A stretch of 64,000 bases of DNA from Marinobacter qingdaonensis (GTDB lineage: Bacteria; Pseudomonadota; Gammaproteobacteria; Pseudomonadales; Oleiphilaceae): NCBI RefSeq assembly GCF_034555935.1, contig NZ_JAYDCJ010000003.1, positions 558,001-622,000 of the forward strand, written 5' to 3'. Below the pieces are notes generated by a model. That model was not told the DNA's origin. It ran no database searches and saw nothing but the letters and a program-made list of their open reading frames with translations. Shown piece by piece: positions 25,664-35,588 of the stretch (position 1 is the first letter of the stretch; each line of letters opens with the position of its first letter). The position numbers and the translations under genes are program-made.

Positions 25664-25954
25664 ATGCACATGACGTTCAGTTCCATGCGGGCACTGCGGA
25701 GTCAGCCCATTGATCTGCTAGAGATTGTGTCCATGGAAGGCCGCTACTACATGGCCCGTTTCTATTTCGGCGGCACCGGCTATGTGCTGACCGACGAGCA
25801 CGACCATGTAATGATGTTCACCGGCGCCTGCGCCGCCCGGGAGGCGTTCCACGGCCTGCCGGTGGCCAAGACCGAAGTGCTGCCGCCAACCGGAACCGAT
25901 GAGATGATCGGCATGCCGGTGACCCACTCGGAGACCATGCGCGTGCCCTTGTGA
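25664..25954 (+). CDS. DUF6482 family small protein
   Basis: The 96-residue protein resembles DUF6482 proteins of pseudomonads: an N-terminal helix, LEIVSMEGRYYMARFYFGG, then DEMIGMP near the end and a terminal RVPL. No membrane segment or catalytic motif is visible and the function is unknown. The ATG has a GAGGAGAT ribosome site. It stands alone between the DUF4864 gene (opposite strand) and recC. Confidence 0.65.
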   Translation: MHMTFSSMRALRSQPIDLLEIVSMEGRYYMARFYFGGTGYVLTDEHDHVMMFTGACAAREAFHGLPVAKTEVLPPTGTDEMIGMPVTHSETMRVPL

Positions 25955-26061
25955 CCCCGGCGGTGTCCCGGTCGGTGAGTTCGGAATCGACGGTCTGAAT
26001 CTGGCGCCAGTTGCGGTAACCTGTGGCCCAGGACCGACACCCGCATCCGACAAGGACACCC

Positions 26062-29000
26062 ATGGCCGACCCCTCCGCCATCGAACCCGGCTTCCACGCC
26101 ATCCACGCCAATCATCTGGAAGACCTGCGCCGGGCAGTGGTCTTCATCTGCCAGCAGACACCGCCACCGCCCCTGGCCAGTGAAACTTTCCTGGTCCAGA
26201 GCAACGGCATTGCCCAGTGGCTGAAACTGGCGCTGGCCGAGTCCCGGGAGGATCGGGGCGCGGGTGGCGGCCTCGGCATTGCCGCAGGCATGGATTTCCT
26301 GTTCCCGGCCCGTTTCATCTGGCAAGCCTACCGGGCCGTCCTGCCCGCGGGCGAGGTACCCGAGCACTCACCCTTCGACAAGCGCCGACTGGTATGGCGG
26401 CTGTACCGGCTGCTGCCCACCCTGGTGGACCAGGATCCGGTGTTTGCGCCCCTGGCCCGATTCCTGGACGGCACCGACACCGAACTGCGGGATTTCCAGC
26501 TGGCCGAACAGGTGGCGGATCTGTTCGACCAGTACCAGGTGTTCCGGGCCGACTGGCTCAGCGCCTGGGAGCAGGGCCGGGACGTGCTGATCACCGCCCG
26601 CGGCGAGGAACGGGCCCTGACCGAGGAGTGCCGCTGGCAGGCGGTGCTGTGGCGCCACCTGGTCGAGGACGTCGGTGCCGAGGCCCACACCAGCCGCTCG
26701 CTCATCCACACCCGGTTCCTCGAGGTCGGGCAACGGGCGGCCAGACCGGCCAACCCGTCGCGGCTGCCACGCCGGATCGTGGTGTTCGGGGTCTCGTCGC
26801 TGCCACGCCAGGCCCTGGAAGCCCTGCACGTGCTCAGTCGGTTCAGCCAGGTGGTGCTGTGTGTCCACAACCCCTGCCAGTTCTACTGGGCCGACATCAT
26901 CAGCGACCGGGAACTGCTCAACGCCGAGCGCAAACGCGGGCGCGCGCACCCGACCCTGTCGCAGATCGGCGACCCGGACCAGCTGCACCAGCACGCCAAC
27001 CCGCTGCTGGCGGCCTGGGGCAAGCAAGGCCGGGACTACATCCGGCTGCTGGACGAATTCGACAACCCCGACGACTACCGGGGCCGGTTCCAAACCCCGG
27101 ACCAGAAAATCGACATCTTCTCCGAACACGGTGACCCCCAGGCACCCCGGCTGCTGCACCAGCTGCAGAACGACATCCACAACCTGACCCCGTTGCAGGA
27201 CATCCGCGCCGAAGGGCGTCGGGCCGATCCGGCGCGGGACCACTCGCTGGTGTTCCACGAGGCCCACAGCCCCCAGCGCGAGGTGGAAATCCTGCACGAC
27301 CAGCTGCTGGCCGCCTTCAACACCGATCCGCAGCTGCGGCCGCGGGATGTCATCGTCATGGTGCCGGACATCAACGTCTACGCGCCCCACATCCAGGCGG
27401 TGTTCGGCCGCTACCCGGCCGGGCGCAAACGGCACATTCCATTCACCATTTCCGACCAGGGCCAGCGCCATCACGAACCCGTACTCATCGCCCTGGAAAC
27501 CCTGATGTCGCTGCCGCGCAGCCGGTTTGGCGTGAGCGAGATCCTCAGCCTGCTGGAAGTGCCCGGGCTGCGGGCCCGGTTCGACATCGGTGAGGACGAG
27601 ATTCCCCAGGCCAGGCGCTGGGTGGAGGGCGCCAACATCCGCTGGGGCCTGCACGGCCGGCATCGGGAGAGCCTGGCGCTACCCGCCAACCTGGAGCGCA
27701 ACAGCTGGCAGGCCGGACTGCGGTCCATGCTGCTGGGTTATGGCATGGGCGCCGACGAGCCCTGGGCCGGGGTCGAACCCTATGGCGAAATTGGCGGCCT
27801 GCAGGCCAGCCTCGCCGGCCGGCTGGACGCCTTCCTGCAACGGCTGGAACAGCTCTGGCAGGCGCTGCAACAAGCGCGCACCCCGGCCGACTGGGAAGCC
27901 CTGTTGGCCACCATGCTGGAGTGGTTCTTCGAGCGCGTCGAAGGCACCGACCTGCTGCTGCTGAACCGGTTCCGGCGCCAGCTGGAGCAATGGCTGGAGG
28001 ACGCCCTGGCGGCCGGCCTGGCGGACCAGCCGCTGCCGCTCAACATTGTCCGGGACGTACTGCTCGATGGCCTGGACGAGGGCGGCCTGAACCAGCGCTT
28101 CCTGGCCGGCAAGGTCAATTTCGCCACCCTGATGCCGATGCGCGCCATCCCGTTTCGCCGGGTCTGCCTGCTGGGCATGAACGACGGCGACTACCCGCGG
28201 TCGCGGCCACCCGTGGATTTCGACCTGATGGCCGAGGACTACCGCCCGGGCGACCGCTCGCGCCGGGAAGACGACCGCTACCTGTTCCTGGAGGCCCTGC
28301 TGTCGGCCCGGGAGCAGCTGTACATCAGTTGGGTCGGGCGCAGCATCCGGGACGATTCGGCCCGACCGCCGTCGGTGCTGGTGGGCCAGTTGCGGGACCA
28401 CCTGGACGGCCTGTGGCAGTTGGCGCACGGCGACCAGCCGGTGAGCGCCGCGCTGACCACCCGGCACCCGCTGCAGCCGTTCAGCCGCGCCTACTTTCCC
28501 CCAGCCAACGCCGCTCCGGGCACCGACGGCACCCAGGCAAGGCCGCTGGCCGAGATCCTCCAGGCCGGCACCCTGTTCACCTTCGAGCGGGAATGGCGCA
28601 GCGCCCACAGCGACGAGCCCGGGGCCGAGGCCCGGGCGCCCCTGCCGTACCAGGCGCCGGAGGAGCCGATCAGCCTGAACGATCTGGCCCAGTTCCTGAA
28701 AAAGCCCATCGACACCTTCTACCTGCGCCGGTTGCAGGTGCGGTTCGAGGCGGTGGCGCAGGACGACACCGACACCGAGAATTTCGACCTGGACGGCCTG
28801 GAGCGCTGGCGCCTGGACCAGGAACTGATCCAGCGCGCGGTGCTGCCGGCCGGATCCGACACCGAGCTGGCCGAACTCACGGTGCAGACCCTGGACCGCA
28901 TGGCCCGGCGCGGCGACCTGGGCATGGGGGTGACCGAGCACCGGCTACGCACCGAACTGTCAGCGCGCCTGCCCGATCTGTTCAGCCGCTATCAGGCCGC

Positions 29001-29652
29001 GCTGGCGGACTGGCCAACCGCCGTGGCCGAGCCCCAGACGCTGGATTACCCGTACCGGGATGACACCGGCTCGGTGGAGCTGGTGGACCTGATTGGCGAC
29101 CTGCGTCGCAACGCCGACGGCGAGCTGTGCCGACTGGTGGTGGCCCGGTCCAGCCTGCTGTCCGGGTCCGGCGCCAGCAAACGGGTACGCTACGCCAACC
29201 TGCTCGCCGACTGGGTCACCCATCTGGCCGGCCAGCTCGGCGAGCGGCCGTTCCAGACCCTGATCCTGGCCAAGGAGGAGGGCCGCAGTTTCCGCTTCCC
29301 GGCCCTGGTGCCAGACCAGGCCCGGACCCACCTGGACCGGATCCTGGCACATTGGATGACGGCCACCACCCGGGCCCTGCCGCTGCACTGCGAGGCCGGC
29401 TTCGCCTGGATCTACAGTTACTACCAGAGCAAGAAATACCGGGGCGACGCCGAGCGGGCCGGGCAGGACGCCAGTCAGGCCTTCAACCTGGCCCTGGAAC
29501 GGGACACCGGCTACCTGCGCGGAGCCTACGAGGGCGCCGACGATCTGCTGGCCAGCGGCGAGTTCGAAGCTCTGGTTGGCCAGCTGTACCTGCCGCTGTG
29601 GGAGGCGGAGCAGGGCAAACGGGCCCAGGACGTGATGGAGGAGCGCCCATGA
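26062..29652 (+). CDS. recC: Exodeoxyribonuclease V subunit gamma
   Basis: The 1196-residue subunit of RecBCD recognises the Chi-like sequence and splits the duplex. It has the conserved N-terminus (HAIHANHLEDLR, LVQSNGIAQWLKLALAE), the inactivated helicase-like core (VCLLGMNDGDYPRSRPPVDFDLM) and a C-terminal degenerate nuclease-like domain. The ATG at 26062 is chosen; 13 extra residues upstream lack support. The stop overlaps the recB start (ATGA). The order recC-recB-recD is that of pseudomonads, without the ptr gene found in enterics. Confidence 0.96.
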   Translation: MADPSAIEPGFHAIHANHLEDLRRAVVFICQQTPPPPLASETFLVQSNGIAQWLKLALAESREDRGAGGGLGIAAGMDFLFPARFIWQAYRAVLPAGEVPEHSPFDKRRLVWRLYRLLPTLVDQDPVFAPLARFLDGTDTELRDFQLAEQVADLFDQYQVFRADWLSAWEQGRDVLITARGEERALTEECRWQAVLWRHLVEDVGAEAHTSRSLIHTRFLEVGQRAARPANPSRLPRRIVVFGVSSLPRQALEALHVLSRFSQVVLCVHNPCQFYWADIISDRELLNAERKRGRAHPTLSQIGDPDQLHQHANPLLAAWGKQGRDYIRLLDEFDNPDDYRGRFQTPDQKIDIFSEHGDPQAPRLLHQLQNDIHNLTPLQDIRAEGRRADPARDHSLVFHEAHSPQREVEILHDQLLAAFNTDPQLRPRDVIVMVPDINVYAPHIQAVFGRYPAGRKRHIPFTISDQGQRHHEPVLIALETLMSLPRSRFGVSEILSLLEVPGLRARFDIGEDEIPQARRWVEGANIRWGLHGRHRESLALPANLERNSWQAGLRSMLLGYGMGADEPWAGVEPYGEIGGLQASLAGRLDAFLQRLEQLWQALQQARTPADWEALLATMLEWFFERVEGTDLLLLNRFRRQLEQWLEDALAAGLADQPLPLNIVRDVLLDGLDEGGLNQRFLAGKVNFATLMPMRAIPFRRVCLLGMNDGDYPRSRPPVDFDLMAEDYRPGDRSRREDDRYLFLEALLSAREQLYISWVGRSIRDDSARPPSVLVGQLRDHLDGLWQLAHGDQPVSAALTTRHPLQPFSRAYFPPANAAPGTDGTQARPLAEILQAGTLFTFEREWRSAHSDEPGAEARAPLPYQAPEEPISLNDLAQFLKKPIDTFYLRRLQVRFEAVAQDDTDTENFDLDGLERWRLDQELIQRAVLPAGSDTELAELTVQTLDRMARRGDLGMGVTEHRLRTELSARLPDLFSRYQAALADWPTAVAEPQTLDYPYRDDTGSVELVDLIGDLRRNADGELCRLVVARSSLLSGSGASKRVRYANLLADWVTHLAGQLGERPFQTLILAKEEGRSFRFPALVPDQARTHLDRILAHWMTATTRALPLHCEAGFAWIYSYYQSKKYRGDAERAGQDASQAFNLALERDTGYLRGAYEGADDLLASGEFEALVGQLYLPLWEAEQGKRAQDVMEERP

Positions 29653-32600
29653 CCGCCGACAACCGCAACCCCGATCTGGATCCGCTGGCGCTGCCCCTGA
29701 ACGGCAGCAGCCTGATCGAGGCCAGTGCCGGCACCGGCAAGACCTTCACCATCGCCATCCTGTACGTGCGCCTGGTGCTCGGGCACCGGCAGCCGGCGGA
29801 CAGTCCGCTGGCCCAGGGCCTGCTGCCCCCGAACCTGCTGGTGGTGACCTTCACCGACGCCGCCACCAAGGAACTGCGGGACCGCATCCGGACCCGGTTG
29901 ACCCAGGCCGCCGAGGTGTTTTCCGAGGCCGCCGACGCCGCTCAGGCGTCCCCGGAAACCGCGCTGCTGTTCCAGCTGCGGGACCGGGATTACCCGGACC
30001 CGGCGACCTGGCCCGAGTGCCGAAAAAAGCTGCTGCTGGCGGCGGAATGGATGGACGAAGCCGCGGTGTCCACCATCCACGCCTGGTGCAACCGCATGCT
30101 CAGCGAGCACGCCTTCGACAGCGGCAGCCTGTTCAAGCTGACCCTGGAAACCGACCAGAGCGAGCTGCTCGATCAGGTGGTGCGCGACTACTGGCGTACC
30201 TTCATCTACCCGCTGCCGACCGCGCTGATGGCCGAGGTGCTGGACCACTGGCAGACCCCGGACCAGTTGCGTCAGGCGGTCCGCAACCTGATCCCCGACG
30301 CCGGCCAGCTGCAGGCCCCGGACCGGGACGTGCACGGCGTCATCGAGGCCACCCTGGCGGCCCGGCAGAGCCAGGCCGAGGCCCTGAAAGCCCAGCCCTG
30401 GGCCGACTGGCACGGCGAGGTGCTGGCGCTGCTTGACCAACTGCAGCAAGGCAAGCGCCTGCACGCCAGCAGCAAGAAGGCCATGGTCGGCGCCTGGGAC
30501 CAGCTGCTGGCCTGGCAGGCCTCCGAAGCGCTGGTACCGGAAGGCCTGCACAAGGCCGGGTTCCAGAACCAGACCCCGGCGCTGCTGCCGACCAAGCTCA
30601 AGGGCGAGGACCCGGCGCCCGAGCATCCCGCCTTTGCCGCCATCCAGGCCCTGCTCGACTTCGCCCAGGCCCTGCCCAGTGCCGGTTCCGACCTGCTCCG
30701 GCATGCCACGGTCTGGATCGCTGAGCGCCTGGAGTCGGAAAAACAGCAGCGCTCGGAAATGGGCTTCGACGACCTGCTGACCCGCCTCGACCAGGCCCTG
30801 CACGGCGACCGCGGCGAGCAACTGGCGGCCACCATCCGGCGCCAGTTCCCGGTGGCGCTGATCGACGAGTTCCAGGACACGGACCCGGTGCAGTACCGGA
30901 TTTTCAATCGGGTGTACCGGGTTGCCGACAACGACCCGGCCACCTGCCTGCTGATGATTGGCGACCCGAAACAGGCCATTTACGGCTTCCGGGGGGCGGA
31001 CATCTACACCTACCTGGCCGCACGACAGGGCGCCCGGGACCGGACCTACACCCTGGGCCGCAATTTCCGCTCCGCGACCACCATGGTCGAGGCGGTGAAC
31101 CGGGTGTTCGAGTACGCCGACCGGCACAGCCGCGACGGCGCCTTCCTGTTCGGGCCCGGCGACCGTTCGCCGCTGCCGTTCCAGGCCGTGGCCGCCAATG
31201 GCACCAAGCGGCTGTGGACGGTGGACGGGGAAGGGCAGCCAAGCCTGACCTTCTGGGCCCTGGATGCCGACCCCGACCAGGCCAAGGGCGTGGCCAAGGG
31301 CACCGCCACCGAAGACCTGGCCCAGGCCTGCGCCAGCGAGATCGCCCGCCTGCTGACCCTGGGCCAACAGGGCCGGGCCGGCTTTGCCGTGGCCGGGGCG
31401 CCGGCGGATCTGCAACCGGTCAGCCCGGGCGACATCGCCATCCTGGTCAACAACCGCAACGAGGCCCGTGCGGTGCGGGACGCCCTGGGCCAGCGCCGGA
31501 TCAAGAGCGTGTACCTGTCCGACCGGGATTCGGTGCTGGGCTCGCCGGAGGCCGCCGAGGTGCTGTGCTGGCTCCGGGCCTTCGCCGAGCCCAGGCAGCT
31601 GGGTCTGGCCCGGGCGGCGCTGGCCACCCCGACCCTGGGCCTGTCCTGGCAGGCGCTGGACCGGTTGCACACCGACGAGCTGGCGCTGGAGCGGGAGATC
31701 GAGCGGTTCATGGGGTATCAGCAGCAGTGGCAGCAGCAGGGGGTACTGCCCATGCTGCGCAGTTTCCTGATGGATTTCGAGGTCCCGGGCCGGCTGCTGC
31801 AGCGCCCGGACGGCGAACGCCGGCTCACCGACATCCTGCACATCGCCGAACTGCTGCAGCAGGACAGCCTGCAGCTGGATGGCGAACACGCGCTGGTGCA
31901 CCACTTCACCCAGATCCTGCGCGCCGCCGACGACGAGGACGAGCACCGGACCCTGCGCCTGGAGAGTGACGCCGGCCTGGTGCAGGTGATCACCGTGCAC
32001 AAGTCCAAGGGTCTGGAGTACCCGCTGGTGTTCCTGCCTTTTGGCACCTCGTTCCGGGCCGAGAGCGACAAGCAGGCCTGGGTCCGCTACCACGACGACC
32101 AGGGCGCGCTGGTCACGGTGTTCGAGCCCACCGCGGCGGACCTGGCCCGCAGCGACCGGGAGCGGCTCGGGGAGGACATCCGCAAACTGTACGTGGCCCT
32201 GACCCGGGCCCGGTTTGCCACCTGGGTGGGTGCGGCCGCGCTGGATCAGTGGTCGCTCAGCGGACTGGGTTACCTGGTGGCGCCGGACCAGACCGACTCG
32301 GCCAGCGTCAGTGACAGCCTGCGCCCCCTGGCCCAGGACCAGGGCGCCATCGCCCTGACCGGGCTGCCGGAGGCGTCCGAGCTGAGTTATCAACAGCCCG
32401 AGCCCGAAGCCCTGGGCCCGGCCCTGAGTGCCCATCGGGAAGCCCGGGAGGACTGGTGGATCGCCAGTTACTCGGCCATCGATTACCGCGGCATGGCCGG
32501 CACCGGGGTGCTGTTCCAAGGCGAGGTGGAGGACGCCGAAACCCAGAACCTGATCGAGGAAGCCGGCCAGGACGTCGACGAGCCGGTCACGCCCCGCGTC

Positions 32601-33362
32601 ACGCCCGAAGACCATCACCGGTTTCCCCGGGGCGCCGGCCCCGGCACCTTCCTGCACGAGGTGCTGGAGTGGTGCTGCCAGCAGGGCTTTGCCACGGTGG
32701 TGGCGGAACCGGCCCTGTTGCGGGAATACCTGACCCGGCGCTGCGGCACCCGGGGCTGGAGCGACTGGGCCGACCCCCTGGCGCACTGGATCCTGGCGCT
32801 GCTGCGCCAGCCCCTGCCCCTGCAGCGGGGCGGAGATGCCCAGGCCAGCCTGGCCGAACTCACCGAGCTGCGACCGGAGCTGGAATTCTGGTTCGAGAGC
32901 CGCAACGTCAGCACCCGGACCCTGGACCAGTTGGTGACCGCCCACACCCTGAATCAGGCCGACCGGCCCCAGGCCGAACCCGGCCGGTTCAATGGCATGC
33001 TCAAGGGCTTCATTGACCTGGTGTTCGAGCATCAGGGCCGCTATTACGTGCTCGACTACAAATCCAACGCCCTCGGCGACAGCGACGCCGACTACACCGA
33101 CCAGGCCATGGGCGAGGCCATTCTCGACAAGCGCTACGACTTGCAGTACGTGCTCTACCTGCTGGCCCTGCACCGGTTGCTGAAGACCCGGCTGCCGGAC
33201 TACGACTACGACCGGCACATGGGCGGCGCCGTGTACCTGTTCCTGCGCGGCTACCGGGCCGGCTCCGCCGGCGCCTTCACCGACAAGCCGGCGCGAACCC
33301 TGATCGAGCAACTGGATGCCTTGTTCGACGGTGCATCGGACAACACGGAGGACGCCGCATGA
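29649..33362 (+). CDS. recB: Exodeoxyribonuclease V subunit beta
   Basis: The 1237-residue subunit has UvrD-like 3'-5' helicase motifs: Walker A EASAGTGKTFTI near residue 28, VTFTDAATKELRDRI, IDEFQDTDPVQYRIF near 405, GDPKQAIYGFRGADIY near 437 and VHKSKGLEYPLVFLP. The C-terminal nuclease domain (GFIDLVFEH, then YVLDYKSN near 1136) provides the single nuclease site that processes both strands and loads RecA after Chi. It overlaps recC and recD by 4 bases each, indicating tight translational coupling of the complex. Confidence 0.97.
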   Translation: MTADNRNPDLDPLALPLNGSSLIEASAGTGKTFTIAILYVRLVLGHRQPADSPLAQGLLPPNLLVVTFTDAATKELRDRIRTRLTQAAEVFSEAADAAQASPETALLFQLRDRDYPDPATWPECRKKLLLAAEWMDEAAVSTIHAWCNRMLSEHAFDSGSLFKLTLETDQSELLDQVVRDYWRTFIYPLPTALMAEVLDHWQTPDQLRQAVRNLIPDAGQLQAPDRDVHGVIEATLAARQSQAEALKAQPWADWHGEVLALLDQLQQGKRLHASSKKAMVGAWDQLLAWQASEALVPEGLHKAGFQNQTPALLPTKLKGEDPAPEHPAFAAIQALLDFAQALPSAGSDLLRHATVWIAERLESEKQQRSEMGFDDLLTRLDQALHGDRGEQLAATIRRQFPVALIDEFQDTDPVQYRIFNRVYRVADNDPATCLLMIGDPKQAIYGFRGADIYTYLAARQGARDRTYTLGRNFRSATTMVEAVNRVFEYADRHSRDGAFLFGPGDRSPLPFQAVAANGTKRLWTVDGEGQPSLTFWALDADPDQAKGVAKGTATEDLAQACASEIARLLTLGQQGRAGFAVAGAPADLQPVSPGDIAILVNNRNEARAVRDALGQRRIKSVYLSDRDSVLGSPEAAEVLCWLRAFAEPRQLGLARAALATPTLGLSWQALDRLHTDELALEREIERFMGYQQQWQQQGVLPMLRSFLMDFEVPGRLLQRPDGERRLTDILHIAELLQQDSLQLDGEHALVHHFTQILRAADDEDEHRTLRLESDAGLVQVITVHKSKGLEYPLVFLPFGTSFRAESDKQAWVRYHDDQGALVTVFEPTAADLARSDRERLGEDIRKLYVALTRARFATWVGAAALDQWSLSGLGYLVAPDQTDSASVSDSLRPLAQDQGAIALTGLPEASELSYQQPEPEALGPALSAHREAREDWWIASYSAIDYRGMAGTGVLFQGEVEDAETQNLIEEAGQDVDEPVTPRVTPEDHHRFPRGAGPGTFLHEVLEWCCQQGFATVVAEPALLREYLTRRCGTRGWSDWADPLAHWILALLRQPLPLQRGGDAQASLAELTELRPELEFWFESRNVSTRTLDQLVTAHTLNQADRPQAEPGRFNGMLKGFIDLVFEHQGRYYVLDYKSNALGDSDADYTDQAMGEAILDKRYDLQYVLYLLALHRLLKTRLPDYDYDRHMGGAVYLFLRGYRAGSAGAFTDKPARTLIEQLDALFDGASDNTEDAA

Positions 33363-35587
33363 GCAAGACCCGGCACACCGACCAGCAATTCGCCCTGGAC
33401 CTGGGGCCGACGGACCCGGATCCCGGCACCGAGCCAGGCACCCGCTCTGCGCCCGCCGCTCTGGCCGACGTCGAGGCCATGGCGGCCGTGCTGGAGAGCT
33501 GGCAAGAGCTGGGCTGGCTGCGCCCCCTGGACCTGGGTTTTGCCCGACTGATCCAGACGCTGTCGGCGGAGCAGGGCGAATCGGTACCCGCGCTGGTGCT
33601 GCTGATGGCCGCCCTGGTGTCGCATCAGGTCGGCCGCGGCCATGTCTGTATCGATCTGGGCCAGCTGTTGGCCGACGCCAATGGCACCCTGGCGCTGCCA
33701 CCGGACGACGCGCCGCTGGGCCCGAGTGAGCCGGGCGAAGCCCCGATCACTCCCGGCCAGCTTCTGCAATCGGCCAGTCTCCCGAGTTTCCTGAGCAGTC
33801 TGGACAGGGCCTTCGCCGTCAGTGATGGCTCACTGACCACGCCATTGGTGCTGACCGGACAGCGGCTGTACCTGCGCCGGTTCTGGCGCTACGAGCAGCA
33901 GATTGCCGCCGGCATCAAGCATCGGCTCGGGCTGGCGTCGGCCCTGGCCGACCCGGACAGTCCGGCCTCGGTCACCCTCGGCCAGGCCCTGGTGACCCTG
34001 TTCGGACGCCAGTCCGAGGTGGATTACCAGCAACTGGCCTGCGCCCTGGCGGCCCGCCATCGGTTCGCGGTGATCACCGGCGGCCCGGGTACCGGCAAGA
34101 CCACCACCGTGGTCCGGCTGCTGGCGGCGCTGCAGGCCATCGCCGGGCACACCGGCGACCGCGGTGGGCGCAAATACCGCATCCGGCTGGCCGCCCCCAC
34201 CGGCAAGGCTGCGGCCCGGCTGAACGAATCCATTGCCGGTGCGGTCCGCAAGCTGCCCTTTGACCAGCTGCCCGGCCAGGTCGGCCCGGACGACATCCCG
34301 ACCCGGGTCACCACCCTGCATCGACTGCTCGGCAGCCGGCCCGACACCCGCCAGTTTCGCCATCACCGGGACAACCCGCTGCCTGTGGATATCCTGGTGG
34401 TGGACGAGGCCTCCATGGTCGACGTCGATCTCATGGCCTCGCTGTTCGATGCCCTGCCGGCGTCCGCCCAGCTGATCCTGCTGGGCGACAAGGACCAGTT
34501 GGCGTCGGTGGATGCGGGCGCGGTTCTGGGCGAGCTGTGCCGGCGTGCCGAACAGGCCCACTACACCCCGGCCACCGCCCGGTGGCTGGCCGCGGTCACC
34601 GGCCAGCACCTGCCCGAGTCGCTGGTGGATGACCAGGGCCAGCCCCTGGACCAGGCGGTGGCCATGCTGCGCACCAGTTTCCGGTTCGGGGCCGGCAGCG
34701 GCATTGGTCAGCTGGCCCAGGCGGTCAACACCAACAGCCTTGCGCCGTCGATGCTCGCGGCCTGTCGCGACGGCCAGTTCGACGACGTAATCTGGCTCAA
34801 CGGCGCGGGGCCCGCCGAGCCGGAGCGGACCCTGGCGTTGGTGGCCGAACACGCCCTGGCGGGCAGCCCCCAGGCGTTCCGCCAGGGTGGTGAGGGCCGG
34901 GTCGGGCCGACCGGCCCGCTGGCGCCGCCGGTGGGCTATCGGCATTACCTGCGGCTCCTGGCCGACCACGAGCTGATCGCCAGCAGTTCCCGGGCGCAGT
35001 GGGACGAGCTGGCCCGCCAGGTGCTGGAGGCGTTTGCCGATTTCCAGGTGCTGTGCGCACTGCGCAAAGGCCCGTGGGGCGTGGAGGGGCTGAACGAGCT
35101 GATCGCGCGGCAGTTGCTGGCGCACCGGCTGATCCCCCGGACCGAGGGCTGGTACCCTGGCCGGCCGGTGCTGGTGACCGGTAACGACTACAACCTGGGC
35201 CTGATGAACGGGGATGTCGGCATTGCCATCGAAGTGCCCTGGGACCGGGACGCCGAGGGCCGAGCGAAACCGACCCTGCGGGTGGCGTTTCCCGGCGGTG
35301 ATGGCACCGAGGCCATCCGCTGGATCTCCCCGAGCCGATTGCAGCAGCTGGAAACGGTCTACGCCATGACCGTGCACAAATCCCAGGGCTCGGAGTTCAA
35401 CCACACCTGCCTGGTGCTGCCGGACCGGCTCAGCCCGGTGCTGACCCGGGAGCTGGTGTACACCGGCATCACCCGGGCCCGCAACTGGTTCAGCCTGATC
35501 ACCGGCGACGCCGGGGTGTTCAACGCCAGCGTGCAGCAGCGGGTGGTGCGGGCCTCGGGTCTGGCCGAGCGGCTCAGTCCGGACTGA
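33359..35587 (+). CDS. recD: Exodeoxyribonuclease V subunit alpha
   Basis: The 742-residue subunit is the 5'-3' superfamily 1 helicase of RecBCD. Motifs visible are GGPGTGKTTTVVRLLAAL near residue 240, APTGKAAARLNESI, VVDEASMVDVDLM, LGDKDQLASVDAGAVLG and the C-terminal YAMTVHKSQGSEF and LVYTGITRAR. It starts in a 4-base overlap with recB. Its last 14 bases overlap the 3' end of the convergent ABC exporter gene within a 16-bp palindrome. Confidence 0.96.
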   Translation: MSKTRHTDQQFALDLGPTDPDPGTEPGTRSAPAALADVEAMAAVLESWQELGWLRPLDLGFARLIQTLSAEQGESVPALVLLMAALVSHQVGRGHVCIDLGQLLADANGTLALPPDDAPLGPSEPGEAPITPGQLLQSASLPSFLSSLDRAFAVSDGSLTTPLVLTGQRLYLRRFWRYEQQIAAGIKHRLGLASALADPDSPASVTLGQALVTLFGRQSEVDYQQLACALAARHRFAVITGGPGTGKTTTVVRLLAALQAIAGHTGDRGGRKYRIRLAAPTGKAAARLNESIAGAVRKLPFDQLPGQVGPDDIPTRVTTLHRLLGSRPDTRQFRHHRDNPLPVDILVVDEASMVDVDLMASLFDALPASAQLILLGDKDQLASVDAGAVLGELCRRAEQAHYTPATARWLAAVTGQHLPESLVDDQGQPLDQAVAMLRTSFRFGAGSGIGQLAQAVNTNSLAPSMLAACRDGQFDDVIWLNGAGPAEPERTLALVAEHALAGSPQAFRQGGEGRVGPTGPLAPPVGYRHYLRLLADHELIASSSRAQWDELARQVLEAFADFQVLCALRKGPWGVEGLNELIARQLLAHRLIPRTEGWYPGRPVLVTGNDYNLGLMNGDVGIAIEVPWDRDAEGRAKPTLRVAFPGGDGTEAIRWISPSRLQQLETVYAMTVHKSQGSEFNHTCLVLPDRLSPVLTRELVYTGITRARNWFSLITGDAGVFNASVQQRVVRASGLAERLSPD

Positions 35588-35588
35588 G
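35573..35588. repeat. Palindrome carrying both convergent stop codons
   Basis: CTCAGTCCGGACTGAG is perfectly self-complementary. It contains the recD stop (35585-35587) and, on the other strand, the ABC exporter stop (35574-35576). Because it reads the same on both strands, both proteins end in LSPD. Confidence 0.9.

Noticed and set aside
29526..33701. A 1391-codon open frame antisense to recB
   Set aside because: recB, with all helicase and nuclease motifs, occupies the plus strand. The antisense frame is low-complexity Gly/Gln/Val/His-rich, as expected from high-GC codon bias.
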